64,000 nucleotides of DNA, from the NCBI RefSeq assembly GCF_945859705.1, contig NC_079136.1, positions 7,667,501-7,731,500 of the forward strand, read 5' to 3'. The notes under the pieces were generated by a model that searched no databases, was not told the origin of the DNA, and saw only the letters and a list, made by a program, of their open reading frames with translations. The first letter of the stretch is position 1. The number at the start of each line of letters is the position of its first letter. This DNA comes from Episyrphus balteatus. Taxonomy: Eukaryota; Arthropoda; Insecta; Diptera; Syrphidae. Shown piece by piece: positions 52,081-63,246 of the stretch. Made by a program: the position numbers and the translations under genes.

Positions 52081-53344
52081 CGTTTATAGGAAAAAAAAAT
52101 AAAAAGATTATGAGTAGTTCTTGCTCTTAGAGGAACGTAGCTCGAGATCCAAAAATTTTGGAAAGTTGGATGAAGTAGAAAAAATTTCGCTTAACTGAAG
52201 ATTCAAAAACGATATCAATTTTAGTGAACCACAGTTAAAAAGGGTAATTTTTCTTCTAAAAATCAAGCAATTATTTCAACTTTTATCGTTATAATTAAAA
52301 GAGCATTTTGCGTCAACTTGAGTGAAGTTTCGAAAAAGTAAGCATTTGTTTACTGAAAAAGCCTGCAAAACCCAGCAAAACTAAGAACCCTGCAAACACT
52401 TTCGAATGAAAAATTTAAACTGCAAGAAACTTTGAGTTTAATCGCCTTCAAACGAACCGGACATTTCCTTAATACCTAGTAAATCGAAAGAAGAAAATTC
52501 ATCAGAAAGAATTCTTTTACAGACACGGAACTTCGATTTTAACGAGTTTTTATTTTGATCGGTTATAGTCTATGGAAGATAGAAGCTAGGGTCAGAAATA
52601 TGTATTCATACATTTTTTTATGAGTGCTATCGATGGAAAATGTAACCCTCTATACTAGGTTCCTAGGTTCAAAGCCCCCCAAAATCCCCCTATTGGTTTT
52701 GATGTATTTTTGGATTTGTATATTTAATCTTAGAATTCCAAAAAAAGAGTAGCAGTAGTAATGTAATCGTGTATAATAAATTAATTTTCTCTAAATCATT
52801 CTTAAGAGGACTTACCTTTTATGTCCTGAAAACCAATCATCTTTTCGAACGATTTTTCTACAATAGCAATATTGCCTTAATTTTTCATTCCACATAGACA
52901 TTTATGTACAAAACCGTTAGTGTTCTTTTCTTGATTTTTTTTCTTGATTTCTTGAAAATTTCATTGAATCGTGTTATTTTCATAGATTGAAACATTTCCT
53001 GCAAAAAGAACGTACTTTAATGCTTCAACATTAGAATGAATTCGGTTCTTCTAAGAATTCACGCAACAAAATTTGATATCATCAAGAGAACTAAAATTTT
53101 ATTTATTTAACTTGAAAAGCTAAGTAGAATGATTGATTTGAACTATGTAAGTTGATTTTCATTAAAATATTATAAAAAGCTTACGATCAAAAAAAGGTGG
53201 CATTTAGTCTTATTCATTTTTATTTTAAATCGAGTTTATGTACATATATTTTTGTATAGATTTTTTTCTAGGAAAAGTGATTTAGACAAAATTCGCTCTG
53301 ATCATGTTATAGAATATGAATTTATAAAGGAGAAATAGATAGAG
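52081..53344. other. Non-coding stretch
   Basis: No gene or clear repeat recognised. Confidence 0.45.
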
Positions 53345-55501
53345 CAAGATCCCAGGGCCGCCAGACATTACTTATTTTCTCAAGAAAAAAATGTATGGAA
53401 TTACGTAGTGCTAGGACATACTATTAGTGAATGGATACTGGCTATCTTGTGCCGACGGCCATTTTACCACTAACAGGTGCTAAAGGTACGAAAAATACGT
53501 AGTTAGATTTCTTATTTTCTCAAGGCTGATTTTTATATATGATACTCAGGGAACTAATACATTAATTTTTGTAAGCTGCCAGACCCGTCGGATGGGCCTA
53601 ACACCTTGCCAGACACGCATAATAGGAATCAGGAAAGTTAGATTTTATTATATGGGGGTCTGGGAAAAAATTTATAAAATATTTTGACTTCAGGACTCGA
53701 AAGAGTATCAAGACACGCGTCGAAAACCACATTTTGCACAATCGCATCCAGAGTCATTTGGCCGCCATTTTGTTTTTTTAATAAAAATTGCAATTTTTCA
53801 CATAACTCACGTATTTTTGAATCTACAGAAAAAAAATGTATTGCAAACTTGAAGATAATTTAATTTACTACAATATATGTTAAATTACTTTTTTCGATTA
53901 TACCTTCGGTTTAAGAGTTAGGGTGGTTTTTTTTTTAAACCATATTTTCGTCATATCTCATTTATTTGAGCTTTTTTGAAAATTAACTTGAAGTAAAAGT
54001 TGTAGATCTTTTTATTACCTTCAATTATTACATTAACGGTTTTTCGATTTGACAGTCCGTTTTTGATCTGCAGGAAAAAAACTTCAAAAAGGTTCCAATT
54101 TTTTAATATAGGAAAAATGTTCTAGTACAGGGTAATTTGCATTAGATATAACAACAACCTAGGCGTGTAGGTTGCACTCAGACAAGAAAAAATCGTATAA
54201 CTAACACTGCCAGACCCATTCCAACAGCAATTTTTTTTGCCAGACACCTTAAAGCTTTAAAAAAAAAAAATTTTTACTTTACTTATTTTCTCAAGCTTCA
54301 TTTTTATACATGATACCCATGGAACTAATTCGTTATGAGTTTAAAGGTAGGTATATATTTTTAATAATGTAGTAATTATTGGTATTATTAAGCGTAAACA
54401 TTTTACTTCAATACTACGGAAGACCCATTAGATTTTATTAATAACAAATCTAGTGAGCATTTGTGCGTGTCTGGTAAGGTGTCAGGCCTATCCGATGGTC
54501 TGGCAGCTAACAAAATAATTTTATTGAATTAGTTCCCTGAGTATCATGTATAAAAATGAAGCTTGAGAAAATAAGAGTAAAGTTAAACTATTTTTTTCAA
54601 AGCTTTAAGGTGTCTGGCAAAAAAAATGGCTGTCGGAATGGGTCTGGCAGTGTTAGTTATACGATTTTTTCTTGTCTGAGTGCAACCTACACGCCTAGGT
54701 TGTTGTTATATCTAATGCAAATTACCCTGTACTAGAACATTTTTCCTATATTAAAAAATTGGAACCTTTTTGAAGTTTTTTTCCTGCAGATCAAAAACGG
54801 ACTGTCAAATCGAAAAACCGTTAATGTAATAATTGAAGGTAATAAAAAGATCTACAACTTTTACTTCAAGTTAATTTTCAAAAAAGCTCAAATAAATGAG
54901 ATATGACGAAAATATGGTTTAAAAAAAAAACCACCCTAACTCTTAAACCGAAGGTATAATCGAAAAAAGTAATTTAACATATATTGTAGTAAATTAAATT
55001 ATCTTCAAGTTTGCAATACATTTTTTTTCTGTAGATTCAAAAATACGTGAGTTATGTGAAAAATTGCAATTTTTATTAAAAAAACAAAATGGCGGCCAAA
55101 TGACTCTGGATGCGATTGTGCAAAATGTGGTTTTCGACGCGTGTCTTGATACTCTTTCGAGTCCTGAAGTCAAAATATTTTATAAATTTTTTCCCAGACC
55201 CCCATATAATAAAATCTAACTTTCCTGATTCCTATTATGCGTGTCTGGCATAATCCGACGGGTCTGGCAGCTTACAAAAATTAATGTATTAGTTCCCTGA
55301 GTATCATATATAAAAATCAGCCTTGAGAAAATAAGAAATCTAACTACGTATTTTTCGTACCTTTAGCACCTGTTAGTGGTAAAATGGCCGTCGGCACAAG
55401 ATAGCCAGTATCCATTCACTAATAGTATGTCCTAGCACTACGTAATTCCATACATTTTTTTCTTGAGAAAATAAGTAATGTCTGGCGGCCCTGGGATCTT
55501 G
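53345..55501. mobile_element. Foldback element, 2.16-kb palindrome
   Basis: CAAGATCCCAGGGCCGCCAG opens inward from both ends. Left arm about 53345-54340, right arm about 54525-55501, spacer about 185 bp. Arms are nearly identical over long stretches (for example ATTTGGCCGCCATTTTG near 53757 and its reverse near 55080). Each arm contains internal repeats of the module CTTATTTTCTCAAG...GATACTCAGGGAACTAAT...GCCAGACCC; the spacer carries another piece (GTGTCTGGTAAGGTGTCAGG). A small indel distinguishes the arms where the left has CCTAACACCTTGCCAGAC and the right has GTCTGGCATAATCC. No protein is encoded. Structure fits foldback (FB-like) elements. Confidence 0.85.
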
Positions 55502-56300
55502 GACTAAGAATTTTCAACATATATACTTACTTAAATTATCTCCTGCTCATCATTCTGTACGATTTTCCAACCTGCGCTGACTCTTCATCAGGTTTTATTG
55601 ACTTATATATCAATTTTTTTTAAATTTGTTTTCGTTGATTTTTTTGTTCTTAAGCTAAATAATTAAATAAATGCAAAATAATAATAACACAAACATATAG
55701 ATATAAAATATAAGAAATAAATAAATGGGTACTCACAATAAACTATACTAATAGGTTATTTAACTAATTCAAGAGCTTCTTCATTCAAAGGAAGATGTTT
55801 TTTTTTTTTTGGTTCAGATCTTACATGGGTTATTAATGGATCGGATGATATCAGGAACAATGTAATGTTTGTTTACTTTCGTTGAAAACAGGTAAAACAT
55901 CCTGGAGAAGTGGGTCCTATAGTACTTGTAGTCTTTATTCTTCGATCTGTTCTGAAAGTTATCCAGTTGGCAAGGATGTACTTTCTATTACTTCTGCTCT
56001 GTGTATTATAATTAAGAACAGTTGCGCGCATACCAAGGATATAACGATATTACGAGCTTAGCTATGTATATCTTTATTATACATAAGTCTTAAATTTTTG
56101 GGTATCGATTGAAAAATTGCTGCAAATAACTTTAATATTATACGAGTCTGGTTATCAATCTTATTTTGGTGATATCTGCAGCCACATGTGGGTTCCCAAA
56201 AAATCTTCGTGAAGTATTGCCATCATTCTTTGTTCCAGTTTCTTGCTTTAGAAAGTCCACTTTTATTCCAAACTTTGATATGAACTCCGCTTGAATTCGA
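55502..56300. other. Non-coding flank downstream of Spps
   Basis: No supported gene seen. It lies beyond the likely 3' end of the Spps transcript and short of the palindrome. Confidence 0.4.
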
Positions 56301-57305
56301 TAATCTAAATAAAAGGCAATTCAATTATTGTTTAGTAATTATTACTTTATTAATACGTTACACCAACTAAAAAATATAATCATACATGAGCTAACGATAT
56401 CCACCATCTTTTGTTGTTTCTTTCCGTTTTTTTTTTTTTTTTGTTTTGTTTTATTTTGAATTTTCTTAAACAGTTAAACTTAAAGAAACAAACATCAATT
56501 GCGTTACGTAATTGATGTTTTTTTTTTTAATTTTATTTCTTTTTTAATTTTTTAAATTTAATTAATAAAAAAAAACCGTTAGTTTTAAATTTGTTTATAC
56601 AATTCGTAATTTTCTATAATATCGCTCGGATGCGTTTTTATGCTGGGAAAAAAATATAAAGAAATAAATGCAAACGAGCTAGTATTTTTTTTTTACTTAT
56701 AATCTTTTTTTTATATATATGTAAATATATATGTAATTACTTTATATATATAATATATTTATATATTTTGATATAATAATTTTAAAACAAAAAAAAAAAT
56801 CATTGTTCTAATCGTTTTTTTTTACACTTAATTCTGATTTAATAAAAAAAAATATATAAATTATTTAAAAAAAAAATACATATACACTTTTGAAAAAAAA
56901 AAAAAAATACCAACACAATAGTGTCAGTATTTTTTTTTTTTTTGTTCTCTTTTTTTTTTCTTTTTTTTTATAATAACTCACTTTATGTGAGAATATTTTT
57001 GTTTTTTCTGGGTTTTATCTTAAACTTATTATGATACATTTTATGTGTAAGAGAGAGATAGAGATAGGAAGAAAGGAAGGGAAGTCAAGTGAAGTGAATT
57101 ATAAAGTCTATTTAAACATAAAAAAAAATAAAGTAAAACCTTTGATTAAAGCAAAAACTATGTACACAGAGAAAAAAGGACAGACAGACAGACGCTGCAG
57201 GCATCCTAATAGCATGCTACATGCTGCGAATTAAAACTCTTCGAAGGTAAATTTGCCACTGGAGTCGAAGTTCCCAAACTGTTCCATGAACAGGGTGCCC
57301 GTATG
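56300..57305 (-). other. Probable 3' UTR of the Spps-like gene
   Basis: Downstream of the stop codon on the minus strand the sequence is AT-rich and non-coding. AATAAA-type signals on the minus strand lie at 56532-56537 and 56346-56351, among others, so the transcript end cannot be fixed. A perfect hairpin lies at 56490-56520. Confidence 0.45.
56490..56520 (-). promoter_or_regulatory. Perfect hairpin in the presumed Spps 3' UTR
   Basis: AAACATCAATT and AATTGATGTTT are exact inverted repeats of 11 bp around the loop GCGTTACGT. It would form in the transcript if the 3' UTR extends this far. Function unknown. Confidence 0.45.
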
Positions 57306-58905
57306 CTAGTTGGAATTCTCACCAACCATATCGGGCATATCGCCAATTGTGATCATCATTTTCTCCTCATCACCGCTATCGTCTTCGGGGCAACTGCCAT
57401 CCGATGATGGCTCTGGCGATTGGCTGAGTGTACCGCCCATGTCACTGGTTGAGCCTGCAACCGATGGTAGTTCAATTGTTACAATCCCATTGGAACTGGT
57501 TATGGTCTTTGCACCTGTCATATGACCCAAACCCGCCACTATGCTTTCAAGTTCTTTTTCTTCTTTGATGGATGATTCCATCAAGTCGAGCTGGGAGCGC
57601 GACGATTTGTAGTGGGTTTTGATGTGCTTGGAGAGATGGTCACTGCGCATGAACTTTTTGTTGCATTCTCTGCATTGGAATCGCTTTTCGCCGGTGTGGG
57701 TTCGGCGATGGCGTTGCAATTCGTCAGATCGCGTGAAACGTTTGCCACAGAAGAGCCACGAGCAGACAAAAGGACGCTCGCCAGTGTGCCATCGCAAATG
57801 AGCTCTCAGGTGAGAGGTTTTGCCATAGACCTTGTTGCAGCCGGGTATGTGGCAGATGTGTTGCTTCTTGCGATCAGAGTGCTTTTCACCTTCTTTGCAA
57901 TTGGGACAGGTGCATGCGACGCGTTTAAGTCGCGGTTTTGTTTCACTTGAACTGTCATTGACGCTGATGTTGACGTTGACAGAGGTTTGGCCCTGTTGTG
58001 GCTGGTGATGACTCGACACTTGAGTGTTTGGCGTTTGTTGTTGCGGTTGCACTTGTTGGTGTCCAGAGGAAGTGCTAGTCGCTGGAATTTGCATTATGCT
58101 GGTATTGCCCACTGAGACAGTTGTGAAAGTTGGCTGTGCATTTTGTTGCTGCTGAGCTTGCCCCGGCGACGCAACGTGAATTGGACTTGGGGTCGAAACT
58201 TCTGTAACCGTGATATTCGCATTTGAATTTTGATGAAGTGCGGCTTGTTGCTGCTGTTGCTGTTGCGCCTGCTGTTGCGCTTGCTGTTGCGCTTGTTGTT
58301 GCGCTTGTTGTTGCGCCTGCTGTTGTTGTTGTTGAGCCTGCTGCTGCTGTTGTTGCAACTGTTGTTGTTGTTGCTGTTGGGCTGCTTGTAACTGCTGCAA
58401 TTGTTGTTGCAACTGCTGTTGTTGCTGTGGAGTAGCTGCAGTGGCTGTTACCCATTTTATATCTGGTGGCTCTTGTTTAATATTCGCGATAAGCGTCTGT
58501 GTAATCTGGGGAGGAGACTGCGACTCGTTTTTTGAAGCCGTTACAATTACTTGCTGATGCTGTTGCTGCTGGTGTTGTTGCCCTTGTTGCTGTTGATTCT
58601 GTTGATTACTGGTTTGCTGAGCAACATTTGCAGAAATTACCTGGGCGCCGGGAAAGTTCTGAAAACCTTGAATATTTTGTGGCAGCTGATGTGCTTGGAT
58701 TATTTGAACATTTCCTATGCCGGGAATATTTTGTATTGGCAATGCCTGAAGACCAGGTAGATTTGGCAAATGAATTATGTTGCTGGTATTAGCTGGTGCT
58801 GCTGGTCGAAATTGTTGTAGAGCTTGAGCTGGAATCACGGTTAACTGTTGGCCTTGAGCGTTGGTTATCGTGATGGGCTGATTATGTTGTTGCTGTTGCT
58901 GTTGT

Positions 58906-58937
<32 letters not shown>

Positions 58938-58979
58938 TTGTTGTTGTTGAGCAACTGCTGCATTTGCTTCTTGCTGAGC
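57306..58979 (-). CDS. Spps: Sp-family zinc-finger transcription factor, last coding exon
   Basis: Encodes a nuclear DNA-binding protein of the Sp1-4 class; the Drosophila member, Spps, binds GC/GT boxes at Polycomb response elements. The exon starts after a clean acceptor (TTTTACAG) with GCT in phase 0 and runs 557 codons to TAG at 57306-57308. In order: about 21 glutamines (58885-58947); further Q-rich and (QQQA)n segments (about 58240-58435); a Btd box CTCPNC just before the fingers; three C2H2 fingers at 57786-57854 (KTSHLRAH), 57696-57764 (RSDELQRH) and 57612-57674 (RSDHLSKH). The base-contact residues KHA/RER/RHK are those of Sp1, predicting GGGGCGGGG-type sites. The tail is acidic (PEDDSGDEEK). 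Btd and Drosophila Sp1 belong to a different subclass, and the glutamine-rich N-terminus favours Spps. An ATG at 59028-59030 in the same frame lies in the intron and is not the start. Confidence 0.95.
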
Positions 58980-59060
58980 CTGTAAAATAAAACTCATTAA
59001 TTTTAGAACATTGAATAGTTTTATTAACAAATAAATAAGGAAGTGAATGATTTAAGATAT
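58980..59060 (-). other. Acceptor end of the 4.2-kb Spps intron
   Basis: AG at 58981-58980 on the minus strand, preceded by TTTATTTTAC. The frame through the junction is ...QQQ|AQQEAN, phase 0, matching the donor at 63246 and the microexon donor at 63165. Confidence 0.7.
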
Positions 59061-59099
59061 TCCATTAGGCTGGAACTCCATAAAGCTTGGTTTGAAGTA

Positions 59100-59420
59100 T
59101 TGAAATGTTTAAAAGCGCAAAAAATCGAGTCGGGAATGCCCGGCTCAAGAAACGAGGCCGTAATAAAAGACCAATTGATACGTAGATTTTCGACTATTGG
59201 CCTTTAGACCTTCAAACTTATCAATGCTTTGGAATGATGAGACGATGTTTTGAAGGTTAACGTCCAAACGAAAAACATATGTATGGCGTCTTATGAACCA
59301 ACAAAAACAACCTTAAATACATTTTTTAAATCACTGAAATACGGAGGTAGAAATGCAATAATGTGGCCTTTTTTTAGCACGGTGTGGAGTCAATTATGAA
59401 CGCAATAAAAACTAGTCCGT
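59100..59420 (+). pseudogene. Tc1-type transposase relic in the Spps intron
   Basis: Plus-strand translation from 59230 gives WNDETMF, a stop, then RLTSKRKTYVWRLMNQQ and, after a frameshift, KYGGRNAIMWPFFS. This is the block WSDETKFELFGSKRRTYVWR...KHGGGSIMVWGCFS of Tc1 transposases, which includes the second catalytic aspartate (in WxDE). With a stop and a frameshift it cannot be active. It lies antisense to Spps. Confidence 0.75.
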
Positions 59421-59831
59421 CTTACGATTAAAAGCCGATTGAGAATTTTTAGATAAACACTAAAGGCCAAATAGAAGGAAGAAATCATAAAACTTTTTAA
59501 GTTGTGGAATTTTTGATATCTTTGGTTCTAGAACAATTGATATATCGATCATGACGAAAGCGTTTTCACATTTAACGATTTTGAGAAAGCAAATATTCAA
59601 TTGCCTATATTCGAAATGATGTCTTCTGGTAATAATTGAATTTTAGAATGAGTGCCTTGGTAGGAGGGCTAATATTTAAAAAAAACATTGGCTCGAACCC
59701 ACCAAATATACGGCAGGTCAAAAGTTTAAGACTATCTTAATGGTGTAAGAAATGGTTACTTGATAATCGTATATCTATTGTATATCAAATGAAATACGAT
59801 ATTATTAAGCTCAAATCTCAATTACTTCAAC

Positions 59832-60400
59832 AAATAAAATGCACGACTGGGGTCGCACATACTTGCTCTTGCAGTTCAAAGCACTTTTATGTTAGTCTAC
59901 TTGAAGATTTTAAAAGCTGAATCTAAATTTTTAAAAAATTGATATTGGGGAAGAGCCGACATTTAGGGCAAAATTTTGTTAAATAAAAAAAAAAATTTTT
60001 TGTTATTTTACTTTTTTGAGAAAAAATAAAAATGCAGTTTTATTGCCACTGCTTTAAATATTACGTATACAAAGTTTAATCAAAATCGTTAGAGCCGTTT
60101 TCGAGAAATTCGTAATATCGTATTTTTTCGTATGGGAGGTATACGTTCTAAACGAGATATAAAAAAACAAAAAAAAAACCAACTTTCAGAATTCCATAAA
60201 AATCATCTGTACCAAATTTGAAGAAAATCCATTCACCCGTTTAGGCTGTGGAAATGTGTACAGATGGACGCACAGATGCACGGACGGAATTGCGGGACCA
60301 ACTTTTTCGGAATTCTCCATCATCGTAATGTTGGTTTTGATTAAAACCTCAATTTTTTTTTTGACACGAAACCAATACTTGCCCTATAGAGCAAGTAAAA
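59832..60400 (+). repeat. Dispersed repeat CGACTGGGG family, copy C
   Basis: Closest to copy A: AAATAAAATGCACGACTGGG head, TACTTGCTCTTGCAGTTCAA, one GGGAAGAGCCGACATTTAGG unit, AATCGTTAGAGCCGTTTTCG, GGCTGTGGAAATGTGTACAG, and the end AGAGCAAGTA, which is the exact inverse of TACTTGCTCT at the head. It is about 195 bp shorter than copy A, mainly because A has two internal units. Confidence 0.75.
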
Positions 60401-60593
60401 AAATGTTTAAAAAAATTAAACTGATTTTCGTTAAGAAATCGTTTTAGCATTTTTAATTTTTCAGCTGCTGAAACCATGAGTTTACACAACATTGTTGTGT
60501 ATGGACTAAACGACCATGTTTTTAGTTCAGGAAGGTTATTCAAACACATTTTTTGTGAAAAAATAAATTAACTTTAAATACAATAAAGCAAGA
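60401..60593. other. Unassigned intron sequence
   Basis: Nothing recognised between copy C and the TIR element. Confidence 0.4.
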
Positions 60594-60594
60594 A

Positions 60595-61522
60595 GTTCGG
60601 ACGGGATAAGTGTACGCAGCGGGGAAGTGTACGCACAGTTAATTTCTCGAAAATGACAATAATTACTAAGTATCTGTAAATGCACAATTAAGCAGGTATA
60701 TGTCCTTCGCTTGGGTCATTGGTTGCCCCACTTTACTTTTGTTTGTTTTGTGAAGGAAGGCCAAACACAAAAAAGCTGAGTTTTACTAAAATATTTCTCT
60801 ATTTTAAAAACGTGTTAGTGTTCAGTGATTTTATTAAAACACATTAAGTGCTGATTAATTTATTGATTATATTATATAAACATTGTGTTTGAGTGAAAAT
60901 TTTATTGGATTTGTTGCTAATTTGTTCAAAATAAACAAAATATTGAAAAAATTGCGATGGGGGTAAGTGTACGCAAAACTTTGGGGGCAAGTGTACGCAC
61001 ACTTTCACTTGGAATAACAAGTAAATTCTGTAAAAAATGTATTTTTCTGGCTTAAGTCTTAAAAGGCTAACGACAAATGATTTATTTTTTTTGTTTAAAA
61101 TCATTTTTATTTAAAATACAGTTACAACATATAATAAAAGTGTCCTCCTTGATTTTTTCTGTATGATAACCCCCGTCTTTGGAGTTCCAGAACTTTAAGT
61201 GCGTTAAAAAAATCTGTTTACATTCAAAATTCAATTTTGCGGCTTCTGTATGAAACAAAATATTTAATTTTGTATATTACTAATAATAAAACCTTGGAAC
61301 GTAAGTGTCAAATTGCGTTCGTACACTTACCCTAACCCATGCGTACACTTACCCCTATGTAGGGGCAAGTGTACGCAATTTGACTTGCTTTGCTTTTTCA
61401 TTAATAATGAGTAGCTAAAATATGCAGCTTTGCATTTTGATAAAGCTCTGTATTATATCTTCAATATTTCGGTTGGAATCTTGCTTCAAAGTCCAAAGTG
61501 GGTACACTTACTCCGTCCGACT
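60595..61522. mobile_element. TIR element rich in AAGTGTACGC motifs, 0.93 kb
   Basis: Ends are inverted: GTTCGGACGGGATAAGTGTA on the left and, from the right, GTCGGACGGAGTAAGTGTAC. Inside, the submotif GGGG(C/T)AAGTGTACGCA recurs in both orientations: about 60614-60640, 60958-61000 (three), 61315-61380 (three). No coding capacity; no clear target duplication. Likely a non-autonomous DNA transposon with subterminal repeats typical of transposase-binding sites. Confidence 0.65.
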
Positions 61523-62300
61523 CTATAACAAAAAATTTTCTAACTCAATTTCATTTGGTATTCCGTGATAACATCGGATCAAATAACTATATGTTTTTTT
61601 AACTGGTTTCAAACTTTGTAGATGATTTAGATTTTTTGTAGGAACTTTTGGATCATGTTTTTTTAAACTAAGGCTTCAATGTTTTATGAACAAAGAAATT
61701 ATAATAAAAAATTTTTATGAGTAGTTTTACAGATGGAAAAAGTATAACACACATGAAATTTCCAACACATCATAAGTTGATTGGTGTCTATATTTTAAGC
61801 ATATGCCAACGAAGATGCTATGTTACAATTATTCTGTCTACTTCACAATATTAATGAAAATGTCTTGATGAGGATCATTTGAATTTTGTTGATTTTTATA
61901 AAATATCTACAATATACCTATGTATATTGTACATATCTGCATGTGTGTGACTTCATATCAACAAAATTGTCGCGACTTCTGTCTGTCGACTGTTGGCTAC
62001 TGTCTCTAGACTACTTTTATTGCGCTCTTTGTTTGATCGATGCGATGATTCAAAATCAGAAGCGAATTAAATTGTTTGAAATCAATACTTTAAAAATACA
62101 ACACAATACAATATTTTAATAAACATTTAAGACTTTGAATGATAAAAGTGATTTTTTGGAGTTACCATGTTTTTGCAAAGGTTAATAGGTTGGAATAGCG
62201 ATCATGAACAATTTGGGATACACCGTTTTGATATAAAAAGTTACATAGATTGTTGGTCAGAATGTTTTATAAACTAAAAGATATAAACCTACTGAACATA
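61523..62300. other. Unassigned intron sequence
   Basis: No repeat or coding signal recognised. The 77-codon plus frame at 61886-62119 shows no family resemblance. Confidence 0.4.
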
Positions 62301-62319
62301 TTCATAACACTAACACGGT

Positions 62320-62900
62320 CCTAGAAATAGCTGGCAGCTGCGAAAAAGCAAACGATTTATAAACAATTCGTCGTATTGAGAAGAGGGCTAAGGTCTTTGA
62401 ATTGGATTTTGAGAGTCCATCAAAGCCCTTATAAAATGTTTTACCAATCCAATCCTTACTTAGGAGAGCTACAGAGAATAATTAATCCCAGATATTTAGC
62501 CAGATTAGAGTAAGTATTAGAGTAAGTATTACATCTTCGATTGTCTGGGATGTAAAGCCTGGAATCTTGCATTTCCTCGTGAAGAGGACAAGTTCCGTTT
62601 TATAGGGATTTATATACAATCCATCCTTTAACCCATTGTGTAGGCATGTTATGCCGTGTAGATTAGATAGGTCTCGTTTCCCTGTCGTAAATGGATATCT
62701 ATAACTTTTCCATAAATTTCAACAGAAAGAATGATAGACTTAAATCTTTTGGAGTTACTTGATAACATTTTCCTGCTTTGGTATATAATGAGGGAGACAT
62801 ATTTGGACTAGCAGATAGAATTTTCCTAAGTCTAGATGCTTCACCAATTTTATTGTAACTTTTCAGTGAAACTTAGTATAGACCCCAATCTAATAGGTCC
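62320..62900 (-). pseudogene. Jockey-type non-LTR retrotransposon relic
   Basis: On the minus strand 62870-62740 reads SYNKIGEASRLRKILSASPN then MSPSLYTKAGKCYQ, resembling the linker between endonuclease and reverse transcriptase of insect jockey-like elements (ARLRKILSKxP...). Then 62650-62540 reads CLHNGLKDGLYINPYKTELV then LFTRKCKIPGFTSQTI, the thumb-side block GLxVNPxKTELVLFTRKxKIP of their reverse transcriptases. The two parts are normally about 1 kb apart, so an internal deletion is implied. Stops and frameshifts are present. Inserted in sense orientation with Spps. Confidence 0.75.
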
Positions 62901-63165
62901 CAAGTTTGTTCATCCCGGTTGAATTAAGTAAGACACATCATTCCGGCAAAGGTGGACAAGTAACAATCCGCATTAAGCTTTCTATTAAGAGTTGCTATTG
63001 GGGCCCTTTACCTCTGCTCGCAAAAGTTTTGTCAAGAAAAAGTCTTTGTAACCCCATTACAATCAATCTAGTACTCAACATTCTAGATCCTGCATTTCAT
63101 TTATAATTTATAAATATCTGGCTTATAAAAGGTTTTCATAAAAGTGTAAATTAAAAAAAAAATAC

Positions 63166-63186
63166 CTGCAATACTGACATCTCTTT
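63166..63186 (-). CDS. Spps: Candidate 21-nt microexon or alternative start of Spps
   Basis: Between the two main exons, TTTATAACAG|AAAGAGATGTCAGTATTGCA G|GTATTT has an acceptor and a donor bounding exactly 21 nt in phase 0 (KEMSVLQ). Included, it would insert seven residues between QQQ and AQQEAN, with a preceding intron of 60 nt, a usual short-intron size in flies. Alternatively the in-frame ATG could begin a short isoform MSVLQ-AQQEAN from an internal promoter. The polypyrimidine tract is weak, so skipping is equally possible. Confidence 0.4.
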
Positions 63187-63246
63187 CTGTTATAAACTAA
63201 TAAATGATAAAAATTATTAAAGATTAATTATAAACATTTCTCATAC

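Noticed and set aside
58223..58455. Alternative frames over the CAG/CAA tract (V/A-rich or T/A-rich translations)
   Set aside because: Shadows of the glutamine repeats of the Spps exon in other frames.
59680..59710. B-box-like GGGTTCGAGCC on the minus strand
   Set aside because: The flanking bases do not form a five-pair T stem, and no A box lies at tRNA spacing.
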